10,599 bases of DNA from Anaerolineales bacterium (GCA_016789165.1 JAEURL010000134.1:1-10599), one strand, 5' to 3'. Counted from the stretch's first letter, positions 1 to 6,729 are shown. Program-made: numbers and translations. The notes: generated from the sequence alone by a model not told the origin.

Positions 1-132
1 GCGCAGCCGCACCCAGGTCCGGCCCGGCGGGGAACCCAAGGCCGCGCCGGCCAACTCAGCCAGGCGGCCGGCCAGCCCGGCCGGCAGGGCCTCACCCTCC
101 GCCAGCACCAACTCCACTTCCAGAATCGGCAT
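1..132 (-). CDS. Tautomerase-like protein, N-terminal 44 residues (partial)
   Basis: The minus strand reads an open frame from an ATG at 132 to the window edge and begins Met-Pro-Ile-Leu-Glu-Val-Glu. A proline directly after the initiator Met, followed by a beta-strand, is the hallmark of the tautomerase/MIF superfamily, where Pro1 of the mature protein is the catalytic base. The frame continues with an amphipathic Ala/Leu-rich helix (about residues 16-33) and then SPPGRTWVRLR, matching the beta-alpha-beta start and the conserved G-R-x-W-V strand seen in such proteins. The start codon overlaps the tmk stop as TGATG, so translation is probably coupled. The substrate cannot be guessed from 44 residues. 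The family call rests on Pro2, the layout and general resemblance; the remainder lies outside the window. Confidence 0.68.
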   Translation of the reverse strand, partial: MPILEVELVLAEGEALPAGLAGRLAELAGAALGSPPGRTWVRLR

Positions 133-764
133 CAGGCGGCCGGTGCCCGGGCCGGGAGCCGCGGCAAGAGGCACGCCCACACCGCCTCGGCCAGCGCCTC
201 CCGCTCCTGGGCGGCGTCCAAGCGGATCCAGCGCTCCGGCTCGGCGCGCAGCAGCTCCAAATAGCCGGCGCGCACGCGCTGGTGGAAGGCCAGGTCATAG
301 GCGTCCAGTCGGTTCCATTCCTCGCGGTTGGCCAGCCGGCGCTGCAGCCCCAGGTCCGGGTCCAGGTCAAACAGCAGGGTCACGTCTGGCTTCAGGCCGT
401 GCGTGGCGAAGGCCGTGATCTGGCGCAAGGCGGCCAGGTCCAGGCCGTGGCCGTAGCCCTGGTACGCCAGGGTGCTGTCGTAGTAGCGGTCGCTGAGCAC
501 CACGCCGCCGCCGGCCAGGTGCGGCAGGATCACCTCGCCCACCAATTGCGCGCGCGCCGCCGAGTACAGCAGGATCTCGGCCCGCGGCTGCATAGCCGTG
601 TTGTGCAGATCGTGCAGCACGTTCCGGATCTGCTCACCGATGGCGGTGCCGCCCGGCTCGCGGGTGAGCAGCACCTGGCGGCCTTCCGCGCGCAGGCGCT
701 CGGCCAGGCGTTTGATCTGGGTGGATTTGCCGGAGCCGTCCGGGCCTTCGAAGGTGATGAACAT
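132..764 (-). CDS. tmk: Thymidylate kinase (dTMP kinase)
   Basis: This enzyme phosphorylates dTMP to dTDP with ATP, the step feeding dTTP synthesis in the cytoplasm. The 210-residue product has the usual length for bacterial enzymes. It starts MFITFEGPDGSGKST, with the P-loop at residues 7-15, then REPGGT at 35-40 (dTMP-binding loop), the DRYYDS motif at 92-97 (Asp-Arg of the DRY/DRH signature), FDLDP at 132-136, and an Arg-rich LID segment around 142-153. I chose the ATG at 764 because the P-loop must lie close to the N-terminus; the same frame stays open far upstream, but that stretch is antisense to nothing conserved and overlaps the next gene. No Shine-Dalgarno sequence is visible: the leader before the ATG is C-rich. 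The gene lies 41 nt after the R3H ATPase and overlaps the tautomerase start by 1 nt. Confidence 0.96.
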   Translation of the reverse strand: MFITFEGPDGSGKSTQIKRLAERLRAEGRQVLLTREPGGTAIGEQIRNVLHDLHNTAMQPRAEILLYSAARAQLVGEVILPHLAGGGVVLSDRYYDSTLAYQGYGHGLDLAALRQITAFATHGLKPDVTLLFDLDPDLGLQRRLANREEWNRLDAYDLAFHQRVRAGYLELLRAEPERWIRLDAAQEREALAEAVWACLLPRLPARAPAA

Positions 765-805
765 AGGGGGCGGAAGACGAAGGCGGCTTTGCCCTTGGCG
801 CGTGG

Positions 806-2425
806 TCAATCCCGGAAGATGCGCACCCACCGGCGCGGCTCTTTGCCGTAGGAGTGGGAGATCAGGTTGGCCTTGCGGGCCAATTCGTGCTGCATGCGCC
901 GTACGTAGGCGGAGGCCGGCGGCAGGTCGGCCGAGGGCTCGCCGCGCATCACGGCCTCGATGGCCTGGCGTGTCTCGGTCAGCGCGTCGTCCAGGGCGTT
1001 CTCGGCCTCCAGCGTGACCGTGCGCAGGTTGAATAGGTCCGAGAGGAAGTTCTCGATCTGGGCCGTGGTGTTGGCGCGCAGGACGTAGATCGGCAAGCCG
1101 CGCTCCTCGGCATCCTCGATCGGCCGCTGGCGCTGGCGGTAGTAGGTCTTCAGGGTGACCATGGCCTGGGCCTTGTCGACGTCGTCCACCAGGACGGCCG
1201 GCACGCGCAGGTGGCGGGCCGCCTGCTCCAGCCGGTTGCGGGCGATGCCGTACGCGTAGATGCGGATGCTCTCCAGCCCGGGGCTGCGGCCGGCCTCGGC
1301 CTCCGGCTCGCCGAGGCGGCCAGAGCGGCTGGCGATCTCGCGGCCGTTGCCGGCCGGGGCCGGGCGGCCCGCTTCGGCCTCGCGCCGGCCGCGCCCGCGG
1401 CCCAGCGCGCCGGCCGCCGGCGCCCACTCGGCCGGCGCTTCCACCTTGATCTCGCCGTTGTCGTCGCGGTAGCGCAGCTCCGGCGGCTTGGGCCGGCCGC
1501 GCAGGAAGGTGTCCACCGCGGCGGCCACGTCGTGATGCACGGCCAGGCGCTCGCGCTCCTGAATCTCGATCAGCACGTCGAAGGTGGGCGGGGCCCGGCG
1601 CTCCAGCACCGTCTTCTGGGTCCCGCGCCGGCGCGCCTCCTCGTCAGAGAGGGTGACGCTCTCAATCCCGCCGATCAGGTCGGCCAGGGTGGGGTTGAGC
1701 ATCAGGTTCTCGAGCGTGTTGCCGTGGGCGGTGCCGATCAGCTGCACGCCGCGTTCGGCGATGGTGCGGGCGGCCTGGGCCTCCAGCTCGCGCCCGATCT
1801 CGTCGATGACGATGACCTCCGGGTTGTGGTTCTCCACCGCCTCGATCATGACCTCGTGCTGCAGGTTGGGCTGGGCCACCTGCATGCGCCGCGCGCGCCC
1901 GACGGCCGGGTGCGGCACGTCGCCGTCGCCGCCGATTTCGTTGGAGGTGTCCACCACCACCACGCGCTTGTTGTCGGCCAGGATGCGGGCGGCCTCGCGC
2001 AGCATGGTGGTCTTGCCCACGCCCGGCCGGCCGAGCATCAGGATGCTCTTGCCGCTCTCGACGATGTCCTGAATGATGTCGATGGTGCCGTAGACGGCCC
2101 GGCCCACGCGGCAGGTCAGGCCCACAATCTGGCCGCGCCGGTTGCGGATGCAGCTGATGCGGTGCAGGGTGCGCTCCATGCCGGCCCGGTTGTCGGCGTC
2201 GAAGGCGCCGATGCGCGTGACCACGTAGTCCAGGTCGGCGCGGATGATCTCGGCCTCGGCCAGGATGACCTCGCCGTCCACGTAGCGGGCGGTGGGCACG
2301 CGGCCGAGATCCAGGATGATCTCCAGCAAATCGTCGGTGCGGTTGGCGGCCGTCAGGGCGTTCCCGATCTGCGGCGGGATCACGGCCATCAAGGCGTGCA
2401 GATCATCAGTAATGCGTCTTTGCAT
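806..2425 (-). CDS. SpoIIIAA/Ycf45-type AAA ATPase with C-terminal R3H domain
   Basis: A 539-residue P-loop ATPase of the group containing SpoIIIAA and plastid/cyanobacterial Ycf45, related to secretion-type ATPases, joined to an R3H single-strand nucleic-acid-binding domain. Visible motifs: Walker A GRPGVGKTT at 132-140; a DTSNEIGGDGD stretch at 159-169; Walker B VIVIDEIG at 204-211; and GTAHGNTLENL at 231-241 (His-box/sensor-like). Residues about 335-382 form a low-complexity Gly/Arg/Ala/Glu linker. A second alpha/beta region follows (383-470). The end carries the R3H signature R509-x3-H513 and SYGKEPRRWVRIF (525-537). The ATPase part is known mainly by homology; a role in nucleic acid handling is inferred from R3H. 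The start ATG at 2425 gives the expected N-terminal helices; the leader is C-rich with no Shine-Dalgarno. It follows the GNAT gene by 24 nt in the same apparent operon. The linker is the least conserved-looking part. Confidence 0.9.
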   Translation of the reverse strand: MQRRITDDLHALMAVIPPQIGNALTAANRTDDLLEIILDLGRVPTARYVDGEVILAEAEIIRADLDYVVTRIGAFDADNRAGMERTLHRISCIRNRRGQIVGLTCRVGRAVYGTIDIIQDIVESGKSILMLGRPGVGKTTMLREAARILADNKRVVVVDTSNEIGGDGDVPHPAVGRARRMQVAQPNLQHEVMIEAVENHNPEVIVIDEIGRELEAQAARTIAERGVQLIGTAHGNTLENLMLNPTLADLIGGIESVTLSDEEARRRGTQKTVLERRAPPTFDVLIEIQERERLAVHHDVAAAVDTFLRGRPKPPELRYRDDNGEIKVEAPAEWAPAAGALGRGRGRREAEAGRPAPAGNGREIASRSGRLGEPEAEAGRSPGLESIRIYAYGIARNRLEQAARHLRVPAVLVDDVDKAQAMVTLKTYYRQRQRPIEDAEERGLPIYVLRANTTAQIENFLSDLFNLRTVTLEAENALDDALTETRQAIEAVMRGEPSADLPPASAYVRRMQHELARKANLISHSYGKEPRRWVRIFRD

Positions 2426-2449
2426 GGTGGGTCAGGCGGGCGTCCCGCG

Positions 2450-3385
2450 TCAGTTTGGATAGATATCGAGGCGGGCGCCGGCGATGGGGGTGGTAGTAGC
2501 GCTGCCCTCCAGGGTCGGCAACGGTTTGAGCACCGGTTCAGAGACGCGCACGGCCAGGCGCTTCACCATCACGGCCTGCGAACCCAGGCACTCGAAGTCA
2601 GCGGCCTGGAGCACGCTTTGCAGCCAGTCCTGGTAGCGGCGCACACAGACATAGATCGGCCGGCCAGCGCGGTTGGTGCCGGCCAGCAGGCCCAGGGCCG
2701 CCTGGAGGATCTCGTCGGCGCGATTGTCGGCCTCCGGGTGCAGGTACGGCTCCACCCACAGGCCGGTCGGCCCGCGCTTGACGTCCAGGAAAGCGATCAA
2801 CTCGCCCGCGCGCTCGTACACGTAACCCCGGCCGGGCTTGGGGGCCGGCTCCACCTGCTGCACCAAGCGCGGCACCAAGTTGGTGTAGAGCGTGGTGACG
2901 GCCACGCCGTCGGCGGCCGCGGCCGGCCGGGCATGCGCGGTGGCGACGGTCTTGAGCTCGCCGGCCAGCCGCCAGATGGTTTGGCGGGCGTAGATGGCGA
3001 AACCGGCCAACCGCAGGGCCTCGAACTCCCCGCTGGCCTCGTCCACCTCAGCGATCAGGTTGTGGCCGCCGCGCGCGCCGGCCTCCTGGGCCAGCCGATC
3101 CACCAGCGGCAGCCAAGCCGCGTTCTCGGGGGACCAGGCCGGGGCGACGAACAAGGCCCGGGCCTGCTCCTCGCCCGGCCGGTGGCGCAATTGGCCGAAG
3201 CCGGCCCGCGTCCCGTCGCGCCAGACCAGGGTCGGGGCGCCGGTGCCGGGCATCAGGTAGGCCAGCAGGGCGTTGTTCAGGGGCTGGCTGTCGCGGGTCA
3301 GCCTGGTGATCGAGTCGAGGCAGGTGCCTTGGTCACTCAATTGCCGGATGAGGCTGACATCCCGCCAATCAAATGGCCGGATCAT
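2450..3385 (-). CDS. GNAT-like acetyltransferase, two-domain
   Basis: The 311-residue product opens MIRPFDWRDVSLIRQL, a typical first strand and helix of the GNAT acyl-CoA transferase fold. An N-terminal domain runs to about residue 140 and ends with a GF.IY.RQTIW.L segment resembling the last GNAT strands. A second, more degenerate GNAT-like half covers about 160-278: a tip strand ELIAFLDV at 195-202, a helix DEILQAALGLL, and FECLGSQAVMVKRLA at 264-278. The canonical acetyl-CoA loop (Q/R-x-x-G-x-G/A) is not obvious in either half, so catalytic activity is uncertain. A Thr-rich tail of about 30 residues follows. The start ATG at 3385 overlaps the upstream stop as ATGA, implying coupled translation. 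The fold assignment is moderate; the substrate is unknown. Its place between an unknown protein and an R3H ATPase gives no clear pathway. Confidence 0.72.
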   Translation of the reverse strand: MIRPFDWRDVSLIRQLSDQGTCLDSITRLTRDSQPLNNALLAYLMPGTGAPTLVWRDGTRAGFGQLRHRPGEEQARALFVAPAWSPENAAWLPLVDRLAQEAGARGGHNLIAEVDEASGEFEALRLAGFAIYARQTIWRLAGELKTVATAHARPAAAADGVAVTTLYTNLVPRLVQQVEPAPKPGRGYVYERAGELIAFLDVKRGPTGLWVEPYLHPEADNRADEILQAALGLLAGTNRAGRPIYVCVRRYQDWLQSVLQAADFECLGSQAVMVKRLAVRVSEPVLKPLPTLEGSATTTPIAGARLDIYPN

Positions 3386-4023
3386 CGGGGGCGGCGATCC
3401 ATTTCCGAGGGCAGCGAGGCGCGCGAGGCGCGTTCAAACAAGGATTTGAGGGCGCTCTGAAAGCGCTCCACTTCGCGGATGGTCCCGCGCCGGGTGGCGG
3501 GTTCGCCCGGGTTGTCGCTGGTCAGCATGCCTTTGCTGCGGAAGTACTCGCGGTACAGGTCGGCCAGCGTGTCCTTCTCCGGCCGGCGCTTCTCGCGGGC
3601 GATCACCTTGGCCTGCAGCGGCATGGCGTTGGCGGCTTCCTCCGGGATGACCTCCGGCCAGAAGGGGCTGTTCTCATCCACGTCCACCATGCCGTACAGT
3701 TCCACCACTTCGCCGCGCCGCACGCCGACGACCATGCCGAACAGCGACTCGAGCCCCTCCGTGTTGCGGCGCCACCAGCGCACGGCCTCCGGGTCCGGCA
3801 GCCATTCCCATTCATAATCGCCGGGATCAGCGCCGAAGCGGCCGGCCAGGGTGACCGATTCGTAGGCCGTGATGTACTCCGCCAGGCGCTGCCAATGCCG
3901 GATCGGCGCCAGCATGACCAGCTGCGTCTCCGGGATCTTGGACAACTCAGCGAAGCGATAGTTGGGGTTTTCGTTGACCAGGAACGGTTTGGCTCTGTTC
4001 ACGGCGATCCCCGGTGAACGCAT
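3382..4023 (-). CDS. Conserved-looking protein of unknown function
   Basis: I do not recognise this 213-residue soluble protein. It has no signal peptide or membrane segment. The middle is rich in aromatic and acidic residues (DYEWEWLPDPEAVRWWRR, about 69-86), followed by strands GMVVGVRRGEVVELYGMVDVD (96-116), and the C-terminal third is strongly charged and helical (EKRRPEKDTLADLYREYFR at 144-162; TIREVERFQSALKSLFERA at 181-199). The frame also has an ATG at 4029, but AGGGG at 4031-4035 lies 1 nt from it and 7 nt from the ATG at 4023, so I prefer 4023. It is the first gene of the leftward operon, and its stop overlaps the start of the GNAT gene. Coding status is supported by the overlap, the promoter and the balanced amino-acid composition; function is open. 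Confidence 0.8.
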   Translation of the reverse strand: MRSPGIAVNRAKPFLVNENPNYRFAELSKIPETQLVMLAPIRHWQRLAEYITAYESVTLAGRFGADPGDYEWEWLPDPEAVRWWRRNTEGLESLFGMVVGVRRGEVVELYGMVDVDENSPFWPEVIPEEAANAMPLQAKVIAREKRRPEKDTLADLYREYFRSKGMLTSDNPGEPATRRGTIREVERFQSALKSLFERASRASLPSEMDRRPR

Positions 4024-4030
4024 ACCCATA

Positions 4031-4035
4031 CCCCT
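4031..4035 (-). promoter_or_regulatory. Shine-Dalgarno sequence deciding the start of the unknown gene
   Basis: On the minus strand AGGGG precedes two in-frame ATG codons. Spacing is 1 nt to the ATG at 4029 and 7 nt to the ATG at 4023; only the second is a normal distance, so translation likely begins at 4023. Confidence 0.55.
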
Positions 4036-4065
4036 GCTTGTCGATAAATCCGCCCTGCCTTTGTG

Positions 4066-4095
4066 ATTTTACCACGCGCATTCTGGGCGGGGCAA
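4066..4095 (-). promoter_or_regulatory. Candidate sigma70-type promoter for the leftward operon
   Basis: Reading the minus strand, TTGCCC (4095-4090; 4 of 6 matches to TTGACA) is followed after 18 bp by TAAAAT (4071-4066; 5 of 6 to TATAAT). Transcription would begin near 4059, giving a leader of about 36 nt before the ATG at 4023. The intergenic region is clearly more AT-rich than the genes around it. This is a pattern match only. Confidence 0.42.
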
Positions 4096-4125
4096 TCCGC
4101 ATAATGACGGAGCCAGGTCAGAGAT

Positions 4126-4159
4126 GTGTTTTGTCAGCCAATTGGCAGTTGACAAACAC
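4126..4159. promoter_or_regulatory. Long dyad overlapping the regulator promoter, likely operator
   Basis: GTGTTTTGTCA (4126-4136) faces TTGACAAACAC (4149-4159) as an imperfect inverted repeat; the 7-bp cores TTTGTCA and TGACAAA are exact complements. The middle contains a perfect 10-bp palindrome, GCCAATTGGC (4137-4146). The right arm includes the -35 hexamer TTGACA (4149-4154), so a bound protein would block RNA polymerase. GntR-family operators typically have GT...AC dyads; here the outer ends are GTGT and ACAC. The obvious candidate to bind is the YtrA-type regulator encoded 57 nt downstream, by autoregulation, but binding is inference. No T-run follows, so it is not a terminator. Confidence 0.6.
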
Positions 4160-4176
4160 TAGCGCGCCGATACAAT
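4149..4176 (+). promoter_or_regulatory. Strong sigma70-type promoter of the GntR-slipin unit
   Basis: A perfect -35 TTGACA (4149-4154), a 16-bp spacer and TACAAT (4171-4176; 5 of 6) predict a start near 4183 and a leader of about 33 nt. This is the best promoter match in the window. GATACAATT occurs at the -10 (4169-4177) and again 17 bp later (4186-4194), with a third ACAAT between them at 4181-4185. Confidence 0.72.
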
Positions 4177-4215
4177 TGAGACAATGATACAATTAGTTCA
4201 ATAAGCCAGGCGGCC

Positions 4216-4617
4216 ATGTTGGTCAAGCTCGATTTCCGCAGTGGTGAACCCATCTACTCACAAATCGTGGCGCAGATCCGGCAGATGGTGGCGGCCGGCG
4301 GGCTAAAGCCCGGCGACCAATTGCCCACCGTCCGCCAAATGGCGACCGACCTGCGCGTGAACTTCAACACAGTCGCTCGGGCGTACCGCCAGCTGGACGA
4401 GGCCGGGGTAATCTCCACCCAACAAGGCCGCGGCACCTACATTCTCGAACAGCCGGTGCCGCCCAACCAGCACCGGATCCGCCGCCAGCGCTTGAACGAC
4501 CTCGCCGAACGGTTTATCGCCGAGGCCGAGCGGCTGGGTTATGCCCGCGAGGAGATCGTGGACAGCCTGGCCGCCGCCCTGGGCGTGCCCCAAGGCGCCC
4601 TGTCCAAGGAGGACTAA
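4216..4617 (+). CDS. GntR-family transcriptional regulator, YtrA subfamily
   Basis: The 133-residue protein has an N-terminal winged helix-turn-helix of the GntR type: GEPIYSQIVAQIRQMVAAGGL at about 10-30, KPGDQLPTVRQMATDLRVNFNTVARAYRQLDEAG (31-64, containing the recognition helix), and the wing VISTQQGRGTYIL at 65-77. After it come only two short helices (about 88-125), with no FadR, UTRA or aminotransferase domain; this short layout defines the YtrA subfamily. Known YtrA members repress ABC-transporter operons that often include their own gene. A dyad lies over this gene's -35 box, so self-repression is plausible. The ATG at 4216 is 5 nt after AGG in a moderate ribosome site. The gene is followed after 2 nt by the slipin gene. 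No ligand-binding pocket can be named. Confidence 0.93.
   Translation: MLVKLDFRSGEPIYSQIVAQIRQMVAAGGLKPGDQLPTVRQMATDLRVNFNTVARAYRQLDEAGVISTQQGRGTYILEQPVPPNQHRIRRQRLNDLAERFIAEAERLGYAREEIVDSLAAALGVPQGALSKED
4606..4612 (+). promoter_or_regulatory. Strong Shine-Dalgarno sequence of the slipin gene
   Basis: AAGGAGG lies 7 nt before the ATG at 4620 and inside the last codons of the regulator gene. It is the strongest ribosome site in the window and predicts that slipin is made in larger amounts than the regulator from the same message. Confidence 0.75.
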
Positions 4618-4619
4618 CC

Positions 4620-5585
4620 ATGACCGCCAAGTCTGCGCTCACCGGTTTGACCGCCAATGCGGCGGCCCCGTTCACCAGCCCCAGCCGGCAGGCCAACCCC
4701 GTGTCCGCCACGGCTTTCGGGGCCTGCCTGGTCGCCGGCGTCACGGTTGGGATCGTGGGCGGCAGCCAGGGGTGGTCCGACGCCGTCATTGGCGGGCTGG
4801 TGCTGGGCTTCGCCCTGGCCGGCACCTATCTGCTCTTCGCGATCAAAATCGCCAACCAATGGGAGAAGGCTGTGCTCCTGCGCTTCGGCCGTTTCGTGGG
4901 CCTGCGCGGGCCGGGCCTGTTCTGGATCGTCCCGATCATGGACACCATCGCGGCCTGGATCGACCACCGCACCATGGTCACACCCTTCAACGCCGAGAAG
5001 ACCCTGACCCGCGACACGGTGCCCGTCAACGTGGACGCCGTGCTCTTCTGGGTGGTCTGGGACGCGCAGAAGGCGGCCCTGGAGGTGGAGAACTACCGCA
5101 CCGCCATCGCCTGGGCGGCGCAGACCGCGCTGCGTGACATCCTGGGCAAGATGATGCTGGCCGATATCCTGGTGGGCCGCGAGGCCATTGACCGCGAGCT
5201 GCAGAAGATCATCGACGAGCGCACCACGCCGTGGGGCGTGAGCGTGACCAGCGTCGAGATCCGCGATATCGTCATCCCGCAGGACCTGGAGGTGGCGATG
5301 AGCCGACAGGCCCAGGCGGAGCGTGAGCGCCAGGCGCGCGTGATCCTGGGCGAGTCCGAGAAACAGATCGCGGCCTCCTTCGCCGAGGCGGCCGAGGCCT
5401 ACACCAACAACCCGACCGCCCTGCACCTGCGGGCCATGAACATGCTCTTCGAGGGTCTGAAGGAGAAGGGCGCCCTGATGATCGTGCCGTCGTCGGCGGT
5501 GGAGACCATGAACTTGGGCGGCCTGACGGGGCTGGCGGCCTTGGCCAAGCCTGGCCCGGCCGCGCCGCCAACCGACGGCCGGTAA
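4620..5585 (+). CDS. Slipin/stomatin-family SPFH membrane protein
   Basis: SPFH (band 7) proteins assemble into membrane rings or scaffolds that organise membrane microdomains and partner with proteases. This 321-residue example has a hydrophilic N-terminus, two hydrophobic segments (about 31-49 and 54-76, perhaps a hairpin), and the SPFH domain: QWEKAVLLRFGRFVGLRGPG at 80-99 with GPGLFWIVP (97-105), TRDTVPVNVDAVLFWVV (130-146), and WGVSVTSVEIRDIVIP (205-220), the usual slipin signature. A charged coiled-coil region follows (QDLEVAMSRQAQAERERQAR, 221-240), then an oligomerisation region with AEAAEAYTNNPTALHLR (255-271) and a short Pro/Ala tail. Slipins usually sit beside an NfeD gene or a membrane protease; none is adjacent here, but a CPBP protease homologue starts 107 nt downstream. 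It forms a two-gene unit with the YtrA regulator. Confidence 0.94.
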   Translation: MTAKSALTGLTANAAAPFTSPSRQANPVSATAFGACLVAGVTVGIVGGSQGWSDAVIGGLVLGFALAGTYLLFAIKIANQWEKAVLLRFGRFVGLRGPGLFWIVPIMDTIAAWIDHRTMVTPFNAEKTLTRDTVPVNVDAVLFWVVWDAQKAALEVENYRTAIAWAAQTALRDILGKMMLADILVGREAIDRELQKIIDERTTPWGVSVTSVEIRDIVIPQDLEVAMSRQAQAERERQARVILGESEKQIAASFAEAAEAYTNNPTALHLRAMNMLFEGLKEKGALMIVPSSAVETMNLGGLTGLAALAKPGPAAPPTDGR

Positions 5586-5606
5586 GCCGCGCCGCTGTCC
5601 ACTGTT

Positions 5607-5642
5607 GCCGCCGCGGCCCCGCGAGGCCGCGGCGGCGTTTTT
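5607..5642 (+). terminator. Rho-independent terminator after slipin
   Basis: A perfect 12-bp GC stem (5607-5618 with 5625-5636), loop CCGCGA, then G and five T (5638-5642). It lies 21 nt after the slipin stop and separates this unit from the CPBP gene. Confidence 0.85.
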
Positions 5643-5674
5643 CGGCCAGCCGCGCCCGTTGGGCCGGCTGTGCG

Positions 5675-5682
5675 TATATAAG
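5675..5682 (+). promoter_or_regulatory. Weak candidate -10 element before the CPBP gene
   Basis: TATATAAG stands out in a GC-rich stretch 11 nt before the ATG at 5693. No good -35 lies at the proper distance (TTGGGC at 5659-5664 is too near), and transcription from here would leave almost no leader. A small dyad CAGCCG/CGGCTG (5647-5652, 5665-5670) sits just upstream. A promoter is needed after the terminator, but this one is tentative. Confidence 0.28.
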
Positions 5683-5692
5683 TGAGTGCCCT

Positions 5693-6718
5693 ATGCCTGT
5701 CTCGCTGGATTGGAAACGGATCGCCCTCTTCCTCGGCCTGGCCTTTGGCCTGGCCTGGCTCACCGCCCTGGTGCTGGCGCTGAACGGCCAACTGGCGGAC
5801 AGCCCGGTCCTGGTGCCGGGCACCACCATGACGCTGGCGCTGGTGCTGCTGGCCGGCCCCTACATGTGGGCGCCGACGCTGGCGCACCTGCTCACCCGGC
5901 TGATCACCCGCGAAGGCTGGCGCGAGGTCGGCTTACGCCCGCTGACGCGCGGCTGGCCCTACTGGCTGGCGGCCTGGGTCCTGCCGGCGGTGCTCACCAT
6001 CCTCGGCTTGGTGGTCTACTTCCTGGTTGCCCCAGGCCGTTACGATCCTGAGCTGGGGGTCCTGCGCGACCTGCTGGCCAAGGCCGGCCAGCCGGGGGTC
6101 AACCCCTGGTTTGTGGCCGCGGTGCAGACGCTGCAAGGCGTTCTGATCGCACCCCTGATCAACGGCCTGTTCACGTTCGGGGAGGAGTTCGGCTGGCGCG
6201 CCTACCTGCAGCCCAAGCTGCTGGCGCTGGGGCCGCGGCGGGCCATGCTGGTGATGGGCGTCATCTGGGGCGTCTGGCACTGGCCCGTGATCGCCATGGG
6301 CCACAACTATGGTTTGAGCTATGCCGGCTACCCGTGGCTGGGGATGCTGGCCATGGTCTGGTTCACGCTGGTGACCGGCGTCTTCCTGGGCTGGGTGACG
6401 GTGCGCAGCGGCAGCGTCTGGGCCGCCGTCATCGGCCATGCCGCCTTGAACGGCATTGCGGGTCTGGGGGCGCTATTCGTGCGCGGCGAACTGGAGCCGC
6501 TGCTGGGGCCGCTGCCCACCGGCCTGATCGGGAGCGCCGGCTGGGCGGTCCTGGCGCTGGCGCTGCTGGTCTGGCCGGGCGCCTGGCGGCCGGCCGGGGC
6601 CGCCGCGCCAAGCCTGGTCCCAACGCCGCCGGCCCCGGCCCCGGTAACTGGCCGGGCGCCCCAGCCCGCGCCAGCCGAGCGCCTGGAGCGCCTGGATGAT
6701 TCACGTTACACTGAATGA
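5693..6718 (+). CDS. CPBP-family intramembrane metalloprotease homologue
   Basis: CPBP (Abi/CAAX protease and bacteriocin-processing) proteins are multi-span membrane proteins, some of them peptidases. The 341-residue product has about eight hydrophobic spans and all the family motifs: E164-E165-x3-R169 (in GEEFGWRAYLQP), WGVWHWP with H196, and GHAALN with H249 and N253, so the metal site looks intact. After the last span (about 283-297) comes a Pro/Ala-rich linker and the end LDDSRYTE, an unusual cytosolic-looking tail that recurs in the zinc-ribbon protein 2.6 kb downstream. The start ATG at 5693 gives a first membrane helix at once; no Shine-Dalgarno is seen. The stop falls at the head of the ABC ATPase gene. 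Placement before an ABC exporter suggests a role in peptide maturation, immunity or membrane protein turnover, but the substrate is unknown. Confidence 0.92.
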   Translation: MPVSLDWKRIALFLGLAFGLAWLTALVLALNGQLADSPVLVPGTTMTLALVLLAGPYMWAPTLAHLLTRLITREGWREVGLRPLTRGWPYWLAAWVLPAVLTILGLVVYFLVAPGRYDPELGVLRDLLAKAGQPGVNPWFVAAVQTLQGVLIAPLINGLFTFGEEFGWRAYLQPKLLALGPRRAMLVMGVIWGVWHWPVIAMGHNYGLSYAGYPWLGMLAMVWFTLVTGVFLGWVTVRSGSVWAAVIGHAALNGIAGLGALFVRGELEPLLGPLPTGLIGSAGWAVLALALLVWPGAWRPAGAAAPSLVPTPPAPAPVTGRAPQPAPAERLERLDDSRYTE

Positions 6719-6720
6719 GT

Positions 6721-6725
6721 GGAGG
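6721..6725 (+). promoter_or_regulatory. Shine-Dalgarno sequence deciding the ABC ATPase start
   Basis: GGAGG lies 4 nt before the ATG at 6730. The in-frame ATG at 6715, which overlaps the CPBP stop as ATGA, has no ribosome site, and the five extra residues it adds are not typical of the family. I therefore prefer 6730, although coupling from 6715 remains possible. Confidence 0.55.
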
Positions 6726-6729
6726 CATC

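Noticed and set aside
92..370. 92-codon minus-strand frame near the window start
   Set aside because: Overlaps tmk and the tautomerase start in another frame, with Trp/Arg/Ser/Pro-rich composition typical of a shadow.
765..1427. Upstream extension of the tmk frame
   Set aside because: The extension would add about 220 Arg/Pro/Gly-rich residues before the P-loop and overlaps the R3H ATPase gene. Thymidylate kinases start just before the P-loop, and the 210-residue form has normal length.
1211..3460. Very long open frame (749 codons) on the plus strand
   Set aside because: It is antisense to the R3H ATPase and GNAT genes, whose minus-strand translations contain Walker, R3H and GNAT features. 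Its product is a His/Gln/Gly/Ala-rich string without domains, as expected for a shadow frame in GC-rich DNA.
5647..5670. CAGCCG/CGGCTG dyad as an operator for the YtrA-type regulator
   Set aside because: It shares no sequence with the dyad at the regulator's own promoter, and short GC dyads are common in this DNA.
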